In this document: piece by piece, positions 61,659-64,000 of the stretch
How positions within the stretch are numbered: position 1 is the stretch's first letter
Layout: each line of letters starts with the position of its first letter
Assembly: GCA_947175545.1 (NCBI GenBank)
Contig: CAMWNI010000001.1
Coordinates: 124,001 to 188,000 of the forward strand
DNA: 64,000 nt
DNA from: an uncultured Porphyromonadaceae bacterium
GTDB lineage: Bacteria > Bacteroidota > Bacteroidia > Bacteroidales > Muribaculaceae
Direction of reading: 5' to 3'
Program-made: the position numbers and the translations under genes
Notes under the pieces: model-generated
The model's input: only the letters and a program-made list of their open reading frames with translations
What the model was told of the DNA's origin: nothing
The model's database searches: none

Positions 61659-63478
61659 TAAAAAAACTAATCGTTTCAGCGATTTTCACTACGGTAGCAA
61701 CCCTTGGCGCCCTCTCGGCGACCTACGACGGATCAATGCTCTACGGCTATTCGACATCACCTGCCGGCGCCCTACAGTTCACATCAACAACCGAAGCCGG
61801 AATGGCGTTCCAGTTCACCGAGAGCGACATCAACTACTTCCGCGGATGCCGAATCACGGCAATCGCCGTTGCAAACGGCTCCCCGGCCGCCGGCTCAACG
61901 GCCACCGAACAACCAATCACACTCTTCACCGCATCCGGATTTAACTCCATGGGTGTCGCCCAGACAACAATGACCTTCGAAGGGACCATGGACCTGACAA
62001 AACCCGGACTCTACAAAGAATACCTCCTGCCCGAACCGATTGAAATCACCGAAGAGACAGAGCCTGTCTGGTTTGGCCTGACCGCAGTCTGCAACCCGAA
62101 CGAGGCCGACGTTCTGATGTTCGACAGCTGGAGCCACGACCTGTCAATTCCGGGCGGAATGGTCGGCGCTGCCAATAAAGACGGCGAACCCGTTATCTGG
62201 ACAAACCAAACCCAGCAGTTCGGATTCGGATGTGTACGCGTCAAAATTGAAGGCAAAAACTTCCCGGCCGACGAAGTCTCGATGCTTGACTGCCTGATAC
62301 CGGACGTTGTCACGACCGGCACGCAGGAACCTATTGTATTCTACGCGCGCAACGAAGCGGGCAATGACATCAACTCGCTGACCGTCGCCTATCGCGTCGG
62401 CAATGCCGAAGAGCAGACCCGCACCTTCGAATTAGCCAACCCTCTGATCTATAACGACTACGTGGCCCTGCAACTCAACCTTGACATGCCTGACGAACCC
62501 GCCAACGACCTTCTGCTCAGCCTCGACATCAAGGAGGTCAACGGAGTTGAAAACTCAGCCAAGCCGGCAGACCGTTCAGCCTCGGCCTACTGTCTGGCTA
62601 TGAACGCCGGCTCCGGATATCCCCGCAACATGGTCGCAGAAATCGCAACCGGAACCTGGTGTGGATACTGCCCGATGGGATTTGTCGGAGTCAGCAAAAT
62701 GATGGCCGACCACCCCGACGGGACCTTTATACCCATCGCCGTCCACGTCAACGACCAGATGACAACGGCCTCATACAATCTCTTCCAGACCAACTTCACC
62801 GGCTCAAACGCCCCGGTTCTCGTCGTCAACCGAAACACCGCTCGTTACGGAATGAGGAACCCGACCTACGAACTCATGAGCCAGATGTATCCCACCGTAC
62901 GTGCCACTCCCGCCATGGCCCAACTCTCGGTCGACGCCATTGAGATTGACGCCCCCGGCAAAAAAATCAACGTTGAAGCCTCGGCCGAATTCGCCTTCGA
63001 CTTCGCCGACGGCAACTATGCACTGTCATTTGTCCTGACCGAAGACAACGTAGGCCCCTACTATCAGAACAACAACTACTGCCAGGAAGGCGCCCCGGAG
63101 ATGGAAGAATGGAACACTCTGCCTCAAGAGGCTAACGTGATGTTCAACGCCGTTGCCCGCCAGATCAACCTCTTCAACGGAATCAACGGCACCATCCCCG
63201 CCGAGGTCAAAGCCGGCGAAATTTATCGCGCCTCAGCCTCCCTGCGCACGAATACCGTCAGCAACCCGCAGAACTGCAACATCATCGTCATGCTCGTCAA
63301 CCGTACGACAGGACGAATCGAAAACGCCGTGACCAAATCGGTTGCCGAACTCCCCATTCATGAAGTAGCCGCCCCGGCCGCCGACGCAGCCATCTACGAC
63401 CTCCAGGGCCGAAAGATTCTCAAACCCGTCGCCGGACGTCTCTACATCTCCGACGGAAAGAAATTCATCGCAGAATAA
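61655..63478 (+). CDS. Large Omp28-type secreted protein with T9SS-like C-terminal domain
   Basis: 607 residues. Signal peptide at 1-21; N-terminal beta domain (about 25-205, carbohydrate-binding-like look) and an Ig-like middle (about 215-310). The Omp28/thioredoxin-like domain from about 325 has MVAEIATGTWCGYCPMGFVGVSKMM with Cys336 and Cys339 and VVNRNTARYGM. The end is AIYDLQGRKILKPVAGRLYISDGKKFIAE, a sorting-type domain with the same DLQGR pattern as the M60 peptidase at 1-2557. Export through the T9SS to the surface is predicted. Translationally coupled to tsaB, which is an odd pairing. Substrate unknown. Confidence 0.82.
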   Translation: MIKKLIVSAIFTTVATLGALSATYDGSMLYGYSTSPAGALQFTSTTEAGMAFQFTESDINYFRGCRITAIAVANGSPAAGSTATEQPITLFTASGFNSMGVAQTTMTFEGTMDLTKPGLYKEYLLPEPIEITEETEPVWFGLTAVCNPNEADVLMFDSWSHDLSIPGGMVGAANKDGEPVIWTNQTQQFGFGCVRVKIEGKNFPADEVSMLDCLIPDVVTTGTQEPIVFYARNEAGNDINSLTVAYRVGNAEEQTRTFELANPLIYNDYVALQLNLDMPDEPANDLLLSLDIKEVNGVENSAKPADRSASAYCLAMNAGSGYPRNMVAEIATGTWCGYCPMGFVGVSKMMADHPDGTFIPIAVHVNDQMTTASYNLFQTNFTGSNAPVLVVNRNTARYGMRNPTYELMSQMYPTVRATPAMAQLSVDAIEIDAPGKKINVEASAEFAFDFADGNYALSFVLTEDNVGPYYQNNNYCQEGAPEMEEWNTLPQEANVMFNAVARQINLFNGINGTIPAEVKAGEIYRASASLRTNTVSNPQNCNIIVMLVNRTTGRIENAVTKSVAELPIHEVAAPAADAAIYDLQGRKILKPVAGRLYISDGKKFIAE

Positions 63479-63522
63479 ACTACATACAATTAACCACTTC
63501 CAGACCTAAAAAATAATTAGCA

Positions 63523-64000
63523 ATGAACATCGCAATAGTCGGCGCTTCCGGCGCCGTCGGCCAGGAATTCCTCCGCGTTCTTGCCGAACAGAACTTCCCG
63601 ATTGACGAACTCCGCCTCTTTGGATCAAAGCGCTCCGCAGGACGTACTTACACCTTCTGCGGCAAAGAATACACCGTCAAGGAACTGACTGCAAACCCCG
63701 ACGACTTCAAGGGCATCGACATCGCCTTCACCTCGGCCGGAGCCGGCATCAGCCGCGAATTTGCCCCGGTGATTACAGCTCATGGCGCCCTGATGATTGA
63801 CAACTCATCAGCCTTCCGCATGGACCCTGACGTTCCCCTGGTTGTTCCCGAAGTCAACGGCGAAGACGCCTTCAACACCCCGCGAAACATCATTGCCAAC
63901 CCGAACTGCACCACGATTCAGATGGTTGTGGCCCTCAAGCCAATCAACGACATCTCGCCGATTCGACGCGTACACGTCGCTTCTTATCAGGCTGCTTCCG
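63523..64000 (+). CDS. asd: Aspartate-semialdehyde dehydrogenase (3' end missing)
   Basis: The ATG at 63523 opens [23 protein letters not shown], the NADP-binding start, and the frame stays open to the window edge (159 codons). [13 protein letters not shown] binds the phosphate, [20 protein letters not shown] and [11 protein letters not shown] carry the core, with Cys129 the catalytic nucleophile. It reduces aspartyl-phosphate on the way to lysine/diaminopimelate, threonine and methionine. It follows the Omp28-type gene by 44 bases. Confidence 0.96.
   Translation, partial: MNIAIVGASGAVGQEFLRVLAEQNFPIDELRLFGSKRSAGRTYTFCGKEYTVKELTANPDDFKGIDIAFTSAGAGISREFAPVITAHGALMIDNSSAFRMDPDVPLVVPEVNGEDAFNTPRNIIANPNCTTIQMVVALKPINDISPIRRVHVASYQAAS

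Overview
The window reads as core chromosome of a Bacteroidales gut anaerobe, most likely of the Muribaculaceae type (the family placement is inference). The support is: many promoters of the Bacteroidota form (a -7 box TAnnTTTG, often with TTG/TTGACA about 17-21 bases upstream), almost no Shine-Dalgarno sites, proteins ending in type IX secretion (T9SS)-like sorting domains, GldE/GldD, DUF6029 and Omp28 proteins, a TonB-receptor-like barrel, myo-inositol-phosphate synthase, and a thiamin operon behind a TPP riboswitch. I see no rRNA, tRNA, transposase, phage block or CRISPR array.

Layout. 1-4.7 kb: 3' part of a secreted M60-type metallopeptidase, enolase, a small outer-membrane barrel. 4.8-10.3 kb: an acyltransferase, a collapsed lepA remnant fused into a 46-codon ORF that overlaps a TPR signalling lipoprotein, and a large TonB-receptor-like barrel. 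10.6-18.1 kb: DUF5606, DUF389 membrane protein, MltF-like lytic transglycosylase, DUF4373, DUF3332 lipoprotein, GH2 beta-galactosidase. 18.1-23.5 kb: old-yellow-enzyme/SDR pair (minus), pheT, YebC. 23.5-32.8 kb, all minus: an AT-richer orphan lipoprotein, small duplicated gene copy A, grpE-dnaJ, uvrA-ispE, bioB. 32.9-36 kb: pckA, recA. 36-39.9 kb minus: small gene copy B, a Wzc-like kinase and a Wza-like export lipoprotein. 40-45.2 kb: TlpA-like thioredoxin, DUF6029, Omp28, a sorting-domain protein, and a CCA-type nucleotidyltransferase without a recognisable HD domain. 45.2-49 kb: TPP riboswitch and thiG-thiC-thiH. 49.2-55.7 kb: AraC regulator, pfkA, then gldE-gldD-PPTase-GT-like-TPR-acyltransferase joined by 4-base overlaps. 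56-64 kb: miaB, DUF4919, thioredoxin-like, birA, inositol-phosphate synthase, tsaB, a large Omp28-type protein, and the 5' part of asd.

The genes combine central metabolism (enolase, phosphofructokinase, PEP carboxykinase), cofactor supply (thiamin, biotin, isoprenoid), tRNA modification (miaB, tsaB), protein quality control, DNA repair, and a large cell-envelope component: T9SS cargo, thiol-redox proteins and polysaccharide export. The signals that ordinary annotation does not explain are (1) a small gene present twice 10.5 kb apart with about 363 identical bases and duplicated terminator hairpins, with decayed relatives near 55.8 and 50.3 kb; (2) the lepA deletion remnant that keeps its promoter and is fused to the front of a signalling gene; and (3) a six-gene run joined by five consecutive ATGA overlaps.
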